From positions 5,688,142-5,752,141 of the forward strand of contig NC_069097.1 in NCBI RefSeq assembly GCF_947172395.1: a stretch of 64,000 bases of DNA. Direction: 5' to 3'. Under the pieces are notes generated by a model, which saw only the letters and a list, made by a program, of their open reading frames with translations, was not told where the DNA came from and did no database searches. This document shows positions 1 through 9,248 of this stretch, piece by piece. Position 1 is the first letter of the stretch; the number at the start of each line of letters is the position of its first letter. Made by a program: the position numbers and the translations under genes. The stretch comes from Bicyclus anynana (Eukaryota > Arthropoda > Insecta > Lepidoptera > Nymphalidae).

Positions 1-41
1 CTTGTATGTATCTATGTAACATAACTATATAAAATAGATAA

Positions 42-414
42 TTTATACTTATAATAAATCTGTACAGAGATAAATTGTGTACATGAAATATATTTCCAAA
101 ATAACTATCAGGGAGTGATTAGTGATCGATACTGATGCCAAAAATGCAATCGGTAAAATTTTTGTCTGTCTGTCTGTATGTTCGTTATGGAAACAAAAAC
201 TACTCGACGGATTTTAACAAAACCTGGTACAATTATTTTTCATACTCCTGGGGACGTTATAGTATACTTTTCAACACACTACGATCAATAGGAGCAGAGC
301 AGTGAAGGGAATTGTTGGGAAAACGGGAGAAGTTACTCCATTTTTACAGCGATGCTACTGTAAGGGCTGGATTAAAGAGGTCTAAGGGCGGACGAAGTCG
401 CGGGCGTCCGCTAG
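42..414 (+). mobile_element. helitron-like non-autonomous element (family H2)
   Basis: A copy of about 373 bp of a family also seen at 56714 and 59904. It begins near TTATACTTATAATAAATCTG, has TCTG repeats around 165-178, and ends in a short hairpin (GGACG...CGTCC) directly followed by CTAG at 411-414 and then T. TC...CTAG termini, a 3' hairpin and insertion between A and T are helitron hallmarks. No Rep/helicase is encoded, so it would depend on an enzyme supplied elsewhere. The 5' TC is mutated in this copy. Confidence 0.6.
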
Positions 415-1260
415 TATATAATATAAATAAACACAAAATTGTGTATATGTGCACTCAGAGGAGTAGCTAGATTCGGAGCAATTTTTGCGGTAATTTTTTA
501 GGCACGTAACATTTCTAATAGTAGAAATCGCTCTTTATAGTATAGTTATCAGTTGTTAGGTAATTTGTGTTTTGTTTATTCCATCAACTTCTACATAAAA
601 AAAAAACATTTTAAACAACTCTATCATGTTCGTCAGTGGTGCTGTGATCGACTGACTCACATGTTTGGATTCGGCGCGTGGCATTGTCTATCGTGTTTAG
701 TTAACAGTTTCGTGGAACAGGCGGCGTGTTGTTAAAACATCGGCTTGTTTAATGTACCGAATGTCCTGTTTGATAGACAACGTGCGATATACGGGACACA
801 TATGAGACATAACAAGCTTTAGGGCGTATTCACACTTATCACAACCACACCACACATTGGCAAATGTGGCCAAGCATTTGTTACATGTGGATAGTGCCGG
901 TTGGTTGTTAACTTCTTGGTTATGTGTGATTTTGATGTGGTCGCCATTGTTGCTAGTAGTTGCGATGTGGTTAAGTTTTAGTGTTTGCAACCAACAGATC
1001 AACGTTGTGTTTGCGATGTGGTCGGTTGCTAGAGTAATTTATGTGGTTGAATTGTTGTTGCGGTGATAAAAGATAACCAGCAGAACACAAAAATGTCTAT
1101 TTGGTTGTTAGTGCTAATCTCGAGCACTCCTCAATCGATTTTAAGTACGTTTCCACAGTATGGGAGCAATATAAAGGTTGTTTTTCATCAACATCAGATA
1201 CAGATTACAGAATAAGTTATTTATGAAAAGAATTAACAAAACTTGGTAAACAATATAAGA
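415..1260. other. gene-free stretch with TGTGGT motif cluster
   Basis: I see no supportable gene. Short open frames overlap on both strands near 700-1066 and look like chance. The notable content is six TGTGGT/ACCACA hexamers between 844 and 1047, described as a finding. Confidence 0.4.
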
Positions 1261-1261
1261 T

Positions 1262-2379
1262 AAAGATAAATATACTTTATTTGCACACCACAAAGACAAA
1301 AACAAGTGAAATAAAAAACAAATTAAGAAGAGATCAGCATACAAAAGGCGGCCTTATCGCTAAGTAGCGATTTCTTCCAGGCAACCTTCGGTTTAGGAAA
1401 ACTTAAGGACATCAGCAGGTGGCGTAAAACGAAAATAACCATAGTATTAGTAATACACATACATACAAATAATTTACATCCTAATACATAAACAATATTA
1501 CACAAATACCTACAATAATGAGTAAAATACATATCAAAAATATACTAACAAATACCTTATATTGAAAAGAAATAATATATACAGATCGTCGTTACTGCAC
1601 CAGATAATGAGACTTTACGGCATTTTTAAAAATGTCCAGTGTCTTTGATTGCCGTATGTTTAAAGGGAGAGCATTCCATAACTTAACGGCTTGCACAACG
1701 AAAGAATGTTTATAAAATTTCGTCTTATGCACGGGTAAACATAGAGTTAGTAATCGACACTGTCTCAGTTCAGACTGCACTCCCTGAAACGTAAATTTCT
1801 CCTTCAGATACACAGGAGATTTTGGATTAAACAACACACAGTACAAAAGTGAAAGTACATGCAGATCCCGGCGACGACGAATAGGGAGCCACTTGAGCTT
1901 CTGACGGAATTCAGAAATATGGTCATATTTGCGTAGGCTAAATATGAACCGAATAGCAAGATTTTGAAGTCGCTCAAGTTTATTGAGTTGGTCCTCAGTT
2001 ATATTTAGATAGCTCGCGTCCGCATAATCTAAAACCGAAAGAAGAAGAGAATGTGCTAACATAACGTTAGTAGGAATTGGTAAAAATGATCTTAAACGTC
2101 TCAGTGAGCCAAAAGTAGCAAACATCTTTTTACTCAACTCTTTGACATGCACGCACCACGACAACTGGTTATCAAGATGAACCCCAAGATCTTTAACTGT
2201 GTCACAAAAAGGAATAGTGGTACCATTATACAAAACTGGCCGGAGATCTACCCAATCAACTCTTGAGATGAGGGCAGGACTACCAATAATAATGGCCTTA
2301 GATTTTAGGGGATTTACCTTAAGCCCATACTGTCTGCTCCAGATATCAATTGCGCTAAGGTCACAGTTTATAGCAACAA
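1262..2379 (-). mobile_element. 5'-truncated CR1/L2-type LINE fragment
   Basis: The minus strand carries the C-terminal part of a LINE ORF2 (1592 to about 2379) followed by an AT-rich 3' UTR ending near 1262 in TTTATCTTTATC-like sequence. The catalytic YADD part is missing: the fragment starts just beyond it. It is therefore a dead 5'-truncated copy. It abuts the inverted-repeat element at 2386-3380. Confidence 0.65.
1592..2379 (-). pseudogene. reverse transcriptase C-terminal fragment (CR1/L2-like)
   Basis: About 260 codons are open on the minus strand. Recognisable segments in order are the thumb-region motif LKVNPLKSKAIIIG, the VKDLGVHLDNQLSW segment, the LERLQNLAIRFIF segment and a terminal AVKLWNALP block. 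These are typical of CR1/L2/Daphne-like LINE ORF2 C-termini, called from memory of the family. The active-site motifs are absent, so no polymerase activity is possible. The upstream frame limit is a TTG, not a start codon. The intact frame suggests a fairly recent insertion. Confidence 0.7.
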
Positions 2380-2385
2380 TATATA

Positions 2386-3380
2386 CTATGCACAAAAATT
2401 AAGGGAGCAGAAAAAAAATCCAAATTTTTGGGGGATTTTCAACAGGCTGTAACTTATACAAAAATGGTCGTACAGCAAAAAAAAAAAATTTTTATCAAAT
2501 TCGAATTTGATAAAAATTATGACATTTCAGAGCGAAATTCTTGCTCCTTAAATTTTTTCAATATACCCACAAAAACATGTCATAATTTTTATCAAAAATG
2601 AAAAAATTTTTTTTTCACATTTGTTAAAAATTATGACATTTTCAGAGCGAAATTCTTGCTCCTTTAATTTTTTCAAAAATTCGATCAAGTGGGAAAAAAA
2701 AACGGTTGGCTGGATTGAATTGAAACTTTGTAGGGTTTTTGTGGGTATATTGAACAGTAAAAGGCACACTTAACGTCAGTGGTTTCCGCAATATTTTTGA
2801 TTGGGCGCTTGATTTTCCAAAAAACGACAAAAAGCCTTTTTTTGGATGCTTTTTCAAATTCATGTAATGTAATTTTGAAAAAAAATTTTTTTTTCAAAAT
2901 TCAATTACCAATCTTTGTAGAGAATTTATTCAAGTTTTTAAAACCAACCTCAAAATTTCTGTGCAATCATTGGTAGCTGAGATATTGGTAATCAAAGACA
3001 AAATGATCTTTTTCCATTCAAACATCGATATCTCAGCGAGAAATGCTCGTATCGAGATTTAAAAAAAACGAAATTAAATCTGAATAAACAAGCTATCCGG
3101 TCCATGTGGAGGTTGAGCCGAAAAAATTTTTTCCACGTCCGTAGATTAAAAAAAAAACCAAAAAAATTTCGAAAATTTTTTTTTCGGTGGTTTTCTTATG
3201 ATTACTCGAAAAATATTTTCAAAAAAAAATTTTCAAACTCAGATCCAAAAACTAAACACTTAGAGCTACAATTTGCTTTTTTTTTTTTTGCTGTACGACC
3301 ATTTTTGTATAAGTTACAGCCTGTTGAAAATCCCCCAAAAATTTGGATTTTTTTTCTGCTTCCTTAATTTTTGTGCATAG
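2386..3380. mobile_element. 995-bp non-coding element with ~100-bp terminal inverted repeats
   Basis: The left end CTATGCACAAAAATTAAG is mirrored at the right end by CTTAATTTTTGTGCATAG-type sequence. The two ends match for about 100 bp, through the segment containing GGCTGTAACTTATACAAAAA. Both ends are flanked by TATATA (2380-2385 and 3381-3386), so the target duplication is TA or a longer TATATA. Inside is a direct repeat around AAATTCTTGCTCCT (near 2535 and 2650). It has no transposase; a Tc1/mariner-like TA preference is an inference. Confidence 0.7.
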
Positions 3381-3686
3381 TATATATAATTGGCGTTGGA
3401 TGGCTTCCCAGATATTGTTTCTTATAAGGAAGCTTGACATTTTGTAGCCAAAGCTATGAAACAATTTCAAATTTTTAAAAAATCATTGTAGCACGGTTAA
3501 CCCGTGTGGTAATGAACATTACGAAACGACCTTTAAGGATTGAGTTATTAGATTTTATATTGAGTAAATTACGAAATGGGAGTAGAAAAAAAAACAATTA
3601 AACGACAAACAGTATTTCAGGAGTACGGGCGTATACATACAGAGGGTATCAAAGTTATCAATCATTCAACATACTCAATATTTCAA

Positions 3687-3736
3687 AAACAGAACAGTTT
3701 CGAGGATTCTCATGAATTCTCGAAACTGTTCTGTTT
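3687..3736. repeat. 23-bp inverted repeat with 4-nt loop
   Basis: Arms at 3687-3709 and 3714-3736 pair with one mismatch around loop TCAT. The core is CAGAACAGTTTCGAG. It is not part of a recognised element. Confidence 0.75.
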
Positions 3737-4160
3737 GTGATGACTTTTATGATAACACTTTAACAGTTTCGATAGGCGTACACGTCTATTTATGAGCGTA
3801 TAAGCTTGTAGTATCGTGTATTGTAAACTGTGGAGGAATGCAATATTGCCAACCCTAAATCCCAGTGTAAACATTCCACCCACTCCCTTCTGCTGGGTAA
3901 CTCAATATTTGGCGGCTGATCTGTTATAGGGCTGCTACCTCCGAGTAAGTTAATCAACAGAGTGTTTAATTTACTTTTATAAAATAATCTCTATATACTA
4001 TATCTCTTAAAAAATACTACTTATCGAATACTGTATAAGTATTAAGCGCAGTTGTTAGTAGCGAACGTTCTGATTTCTACATATAAACTTTTCACTGATG
4101 TTTTTCATAGTTGAGAAATTTCCACATAAAATTTTATTTTATAAATTTTTTTTTTTTCAG

Positions 4161-4349
4161 TCGGTAGTCTACAAGCAACCCTATCTTCCCCTAAGAGTAT
4201 TCTCGGCCCTCCTTTAATAAAACATCTCGATAATGAAAAGTCAGACAGTCATAGAGGGTGGCGAATTAACCCTCAGTCCCGTGTCTAGCCCCGCACCGGG
4301 GAAATTGTCTTTTATGGGCCTGAACCGAACCGCCAGAATAAAACGATAG
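4161..4349 (+). other. possible host exon or conserved patch
   Basis: A polypyrimidine run ending in CAG (4148-4160) precedes a patch richer in GC than its surroundings. Two short frames are open: 4163-4288 (41 codons, ending at TAG) and 4233-4349, an ATG frame of 38 codons containing LSPVSSPAPGKLSFMGL. The composition looks protein-like but neither frame is long enough to prove coding. It could be a terminal exon, a small ORF or chance. Confidence 0.25.
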
Positions 4350-4944
4350 CACGCGCACCATTCGCAATAAATATCTTAATGATATGGAATCAGAAAGTAT
4401 CTTTGCCATCTCGATGACAAAAGGTCGTAAGTGCTATTTAGAGTTTATATACTTTCGACTTTAGTTGTGTGTTGAAAAAGTGCATTTTATTGGTTAGTCC
4501 GAATCAAAGGGCCCTCGGATGCAGATTCGCCTTCGTTTGACATTCATGGTTTTATTCAAGCAAGCACGTGCGAGGCCACCTGTCGCTGATTCTGCGTTTA
4601 TAAGTTTGTTCCATTAATGGTACATGCAAATTCTTAATTGCAATATTGTAGGATAGATTGTAATCTTTTTTTAGGCTTTATTGGCGGACAAGTTTAGTTA
4701 TCTAAGTTTATTGCTTATTAGGTAGGCGATTTGTTTGCAAATAGCTTCATTATTTAAAAAGAGCAAAACTAACAAATGTAATCTACACAGTAATTGATAT
4801 AGCTGATTAGGTTTTTATGAAAAAGAGGTTTCTTCTATGGTTTATATTTAGTGAAAATATTTAAACTATATAACTATTTTTATATTGATACCTACCTATG
4901 TTTAGTTTAAAATAAATTTTTACAAGCTTTATCATTATTAAATA
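4350..4944. other. unannotated intergenic stretch
   Basis: AT-rich sequence with no gene, repeat termini or RNA that I can support. Confidence 0.3.
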
Positions 4945-5060
4945 CTAGCGGACGCCCGCGACCTCTTTTATCCGGCCCTGTCGCAAAATCCGTTCTTCGT
5001 GGATACCTACTACCTATAAACTACCTCCCTGCCAAATTTCGGCTTTGAACATCAAGCGGC
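4945..5060 (-). mobile_element. helitron-like 3' end remnant
   Basis: CTAG at 4945-4948 is followed by GCGGACGCCCGCGACCTC. This is the reverse complement of the hairpin-CTAG terminus shared by the helitron-like families here. The rest fades into unique sequence. Confidence 0.45.
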
Positions 5061-5612
5061 TTTCAAGATTTCATGATGAATAATCTTTTGCATTTAGGCA
5101 TATATTAAGGTACGGCATCTATTTTACGTTTGCAACTTGCAAGCTCTTTACGTAAGTAGCTCATTGAAGTAGCTTAAGCTCAGTGTACATTCTTAGCTAA
5201 TGACACAGCCAGGCGTCAGGACTCTTAATGAGTACATTTTAATTCTAAATTAAATAATCGATTCAAGTCGCGTTCGATGCAAATGGCCGGCGCCGGATGT
5301 GGACCTCCCAGTGACAATACTTGCATCGCGTCAATACCAATTCAAAATGGCGCCTTGCTTTATAGCCTCCCGCCATTGTGATCGAGGTTTCATTTCAACT
5401 ACTTCCCGAGTGTTACGTGGCTCGATTAACATTGATCACGATAAGCTTAATCCTCCAAATTTTGAATTCGAATCAGGCATTAGCTTGCCTGTCGTCAAGC
5501 GAACGACGCTTTTCATACATTAACATTCAGTTATGTACGTAATGCTTAAGTACAAATGGTCAATGAGCTACTAAATAGCTTACATAACCTTTTTTAACCA
5601 TCTTTAATAACT
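5061..5612. other. unannotated stretch with one open frame
   Basis: A 74-codon open frame (5299-5523) begins at a GTG and has no recognisable domain. The patch contains AAAATGGCGCC (5344-5354), a YY1/Pho-like core. I do not call a gene. Confidence 0.25.
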
Positions 5613-5680
5613 TTAGCCCGCTTCCATCCAAGATTGCATCATCATTTACCATCAGGTGAGATTGTGGTCATGATTTTCTC
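5613..5680 (+). mobile_element. SINE-A tail fragment
   Basis: Matches the 3' body of the SINE-A family (TTAGCCCGCTTCCATC ... CATCAGGTGAGATTGT), as seen complete at 42532-42861. The tRNA-like head is absent. Confidence 0.6.
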
Positions 5681-5689
5681 GAAAAGTAC

Positions 5690-6714
5690 TGATGTAATTT
5701 GGATAGGGTGTTCTTTACATAAGTCTTAGATGGTAATGCGCTTGAAGGGGCAAAGTTTATTCAAAAGACCTAAGGCCTAAACGGTTCCTATACATGCTGG
5801 AACGCTAAATCGCTTGGCGCTACATTTTTGCCAGAGGATGGACACAGTCGTCTTTTTGGTCAGGTTAGGTACTAAATAGCTATTAAGTATTATAGTACGT
5901 ATTACGTACGTATTATAGTACGTATTATGCAAATTGCAAACATTTAAGATCTTAAAGAGAACACCTATTTGAAACATACAAGCTAATTGCTAAAATATGA
6001 TTAGGGTATGTATTGCCTTTGCGCACGTAATGAAAAGCACTTCACTATTTCATTTGAAATGAAAATCCTTTCACGTAAAAAGAAATCAAGATGCTTTGGT
6101 AATTATGTAGTTAAATAGTAATTATTGAAGTTTTAACTGAAATAGAGTACTTAAGTATTTTCCAGATAGGTATTTATTTTTAAGTAGACCTACACTCTAT
6201 TTAATGCATGTGTTTTTAAATAATAATTTTTAAGTAGGTACCTACTAAATCCTTAAGGTCACCCGGACACAAGCGAGGCGGCTACCGAATTCATAAAAAT
6301 TACAAAAGAGACTATTAATTGGAAGCAATTAAACCAGTGACAAACGTACCGAAACGAATTGCGAAATTGGAGCAGTGTATGACTGAGCTAAAAATAGTTT
6401 TTCATTGTTACCAAATTGCTGTGTGTATAAAAAAAGCTTGTTGTTGTTTGTGTTTGTGTTTGTCGCAACACAATCACGGTCGGGTCCATGACCGACCCGG
6501 GCACTGATTGATCATGATTAACCCCAAAGCAATATCGGATAAAAATCAGGCCGTTATTGGCGTGTCGTGGCTTGTTGGTTGTTTTGTCTTAGCACTCTTG
6601 TATGTGATGGAAGAATTAAAAGAAAAAAAAGATATTTAGTTGGGCCATAAAGTCAGATTTCGTTCCCTCTTGTGCACCTATGTTAGGTAGGTATACCAAT
6701 TTATGTATTAACTA
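5690..6714. other. unannotated intergenic stretch
   Basis: AT-rich, with a small duplicated TACGTATTATAGTACGTATTA segment near 5889-5930 and a GTTTGTGTTTGTGTTTGT run near 6440-6465. No gene can be supported. Confidence 0.3.
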
Positions 6715-6770
6715 TCGGACGCCCGCGACTTCGTCCGCGTGGTCCGCGTAGGATATCATTTTAAACGCAA
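6715..6770 (-). mobile_element. helitron-like 3' end remnant
   Basis: CGGACGCCCGCGACTTCGTC at 6718-6737 is the shared helitron-like terminal hairpin in reverse orientation. The CTAG has decayed to CTAT. Confidence 0.4.
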
Positions 6771-6835
6771 AGACTCTTCTCAGTTGACGCAAGTAATGAT
6801 ATGAATGGTTGCGTTGCTTTACGAAACACCATGTG

Positions 6836-6920
6836 GTTTTAGTCGGTTGAAATACGACATAACCTTCTTGCCTTCCCATGGCTCAAAGGTGTCCATGAGG
6901 ATTTCCTTATGAAAAAAAAA
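6836..6920 (+). mobile_element. R1-type LINE 3'-end fragment
   Basis: The segment ending in GGTGTCCATGAGGATTTCC, a few bases and an A-run matches the 3' UTR end of the full-length R1-clade element (37668-37712). Upstream similarity (TTTTAGTCGGT versus TTTTTAGCCGGT) supports common descent. It is a very short 5'-truncated copy. Confidence 0.6.
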
Positions 6921-7690
6921 GTAATAAATAAAATAAAATATATCCCTATTAAGTTACATTTTGCGACAAAATGTATTCTATGTTCTTCAAAGTTCAATCT
7001 ATCTGATATATTATTATCGTATTAATAAAATTATTATTGGTTTAAAATATAAATACTTAAAGAAAATTAATTAAAGTTTGGTCTGCACCTAAATACATTA
7101 GTCTAAGATTTAGTCTAGATTAAGCTCAATAACCGTAATCCGAGCAAGTTGGCATGTTTCGATGCTATCGCAACAAATTGATTAGATGCTGATACATTAA
7201 GATTGGTCACGAGTTTATACTATTCACTTAATTATCTTTGAATTTTAATTCTATTGAGATGACGTCATTTGCATCTGAAGTCAAGTGAAAATTGGGGTTT
7301 TAGACGAAAGCTATGGGACACTTTGTTATTGATCGATTGTACTGAAATATCTCTTGCATATATATAACGTAAGTAAAGGGTTCGGCATTAATTATCACCA
7401 TTATAATGAAACACATTATTTATAGTTTTAAACACGTTTCAAAAGTGCTAGTAAACTAAGCCTCATTAATATAAATGTTTTTTTTATCTTTGAGCAATTT
7501 GCAGCAATTCTTAAAGCGTAGAAAATAGTTAATTTTTAAAACTGGAATGTCATTACCCAAAGACGTGCACGCACATCTTATCTTAGTAGATACGTAACAA
7601 GCGTGTTGCACAACAACAACATGCTGTGAGTGGAGTGGACGTGGACTTAAAAAATAATTGCTGTTTATTTTTTATTTTAATCCCTTAATT
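6921..7690. other. unannotated intergenic stretch
   Basis: AT-rich. The one motif of note is ATGACGTCATTTGCAT at 7259-7274, a CRE palindrome joined to an octamer. No gene is seen. Confidence 0.3.
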
Positions 7691-7822
7691 ATGCCTTCGT
7701 GTTCATTTTGGAAGTGTAAGAACACAAGCCACAACATGAATAAGGAGAAATGTGTTACGAGTGATGACACACTCAATGTGCGAAACCGACGACAATTCCG
7801 CGACGCTTTGAGGCCCATCTAA
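7691..7822 (+). pseudogene. THAP-like zinc-finger N-terminus (fragment or first exon)
   Basis: An ATG frame of 43 codons starts MPSCSFWKCKNTSHN, then KEKCVT. THAP domains classically start with Met-Pro and two cysteines four to five residues apart, then a basic stretch before an FHRFP-like motif. The first half fits; the FHRFP part, the second Cys-x2-His pair and the AVPTIF box are missing. It may be the relic of a P-element-like transposase or of a host THAP gene, or a first exon whose partner lies elsewhere. A polypeptide this short cannot form the domain. Confidence 0.4.
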
Positions 7823-8680
7823 CGATCTACGATCGATGGTTTAGTTAGTAATATAAATATCTATGAAATAGTATGGAGACTTATTAGTGATGTTAAATGT
7901 TAGTAATTTATATAGAAGTATTTTAATTTATAGGTGTAAAAAGGAGATACAAATAGGCACATTGACAAATAGGTTGTTCCAAAAGTGAGCATTAATATTA
8001 AAATATTCGAGATAACAAAATCCTATCATAGAGCCTACAAAGGGCCATTAAATCCTCGGTTCCAGACGAGGTCCCATGGCTCACGTACCGTATTGGGAAT
8101 AGTAAATTAGGAGGCGCACCTGTGTGGCCCAAAGTGAAAAAAACCGTGTGGGTGCGACTTGGACTAAACGAATTATTCAACTACCTGCAACTTCCTCTTG
8201 ATGACGAAGGTATATTACGACAGTTTACAAAACTGTTCAATTCATTGCGCGGCGTGTATTGAACAGTCACCTCAGCGTACAAAAAAAAACCGGCAATGTA
8301 TATGCAGGTGTATTGATTTACGGTTAGCAGTGATTTATAATAATCGAAATGTTAGTCAAGTGGCCCGCCTTCATTCTCAGGTGCATTTTTGTATTGAAGA
8401 AATTTGTATGTTTTTTTTGTTATGTTTTAAAAGCCTTCACAATGTCAAGAAGTTTCCCAAGATTTGTTAATGAGTCATTGTAGGGTTCCTTTTACGTTTA
8501 GTTCGCTGTGATTAAAAGTAGATAGTTTAAAAATATAAATATCTATTTAAACTTTTTTAATGCGGATTGTTATGTACTTCTGAGATTTAATTCGTTTATA
8601 TATTTTGTCTACCGCGTTAAATCTGTGCCTACAATATTTTTTGGTAATGTTAACAGGTTGTTTCGTTGTAGTTTCGTTTA
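7823..8680. other. unannotated intergenic stretch
   Basis: Contains open frames of 60-90 codons on both strands (7998-8470) without a recognisable domain. They overlap and do not show coding character. Confidence 0.3.
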
Positions 8681-8735
8681 GTAAAAACAGTTGTGAATTA
8701 ACTAATTACATTAGTTAATTCACAACTGTTTTTAC
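8681..8735. repeat. perfect 26-bp inverted repeat, 3-nt loop
   Basis: Arms 8681-8706 and 8710-8735 are perfect reverse complements around TAC. The arm begins GTAAAAACAGTTGTGAATTA. It could extrude as a cruciform or form an RNA hairpin. It belongs to no family repeated in this window. Confidence 0.9.
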
Positions 8736-8884
8736 TTAATTAAGTATATTATGTTTAGGTTTTTAAATTACCGGGATTTTCATTTTGCATTTATTAAATT
8801 ATTACGGGTTTTTTTTTTAGAGCATTCATAGAAGCAGTTGGAAGTTGTAAAGTTAAGTAGTCACAGTAAATAATAAATATTATA

Positions 8885-9058
8885 TCTATACTAAGTAATA
8901 TTATAAAGCTGAATAGTTTCTTTTGGTTAATCTCAGGAACTACTGGTCCGATTTGAAAAATTATTTCAGTGTTAGATAGCCCATTTATCAAGGAAGGCTG
9001 TAGGCCATCCCAGTATTCTTACGGGAACGGGAACCACGCAGGTGAAACCGTGCAGCGC
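8885..9058 (+). mobile_element. Lep1-like helitron-related element (family H1)
   Basis: Starts A|TCTATACTAAG..., has TAAAGCTGAA, CTCAGGAACTACTGGTCCGA and TTAGATAGCCCATTTATC in order, and reaches GGGAACGGGAACCACGCAGG. This is the same family as 14954-15135 and 18354-18543. The terminal GTCAGCTAG is lost here. It resembles the Lep1 helitron-like repeats of Lepidoptera. Confidence 0.65.
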
Positions 9059-9238
9059 ACTGTATTGTTATTGTTGATACTTACAGCATTTTAGTAAATT
9101 GTCGATTATTATAATAAGGCACAAATAAAATTCTTCCACGGAACCACTGTATTCGTTTTATATATTCATCGGCATTTTAATTAGTCATTTAAAGTCGTTA
9201 TAATTTTCTGGGTTATTTTGAGGAATTTAAATTAGGTT

Positions 9239-9248
9239 TGAAATGTTC
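9239..9248. repeat. target-site duplication of Jockey-type LINE (3' side)
   Basis: TGAAATGTTC here and at 11851-11860 flank the Jockey-type insertion. This copy lies next to the poly(T), i.e. the poly(A) tail. Confidence 0.85.

Noticed and set aside
697..1066. Overlapping ORFs of 69-101 codons on opposite strands
   Set aside because: They are mutually exclusive, lack domains, and arise from a GT/AC-rich patch with few stops.
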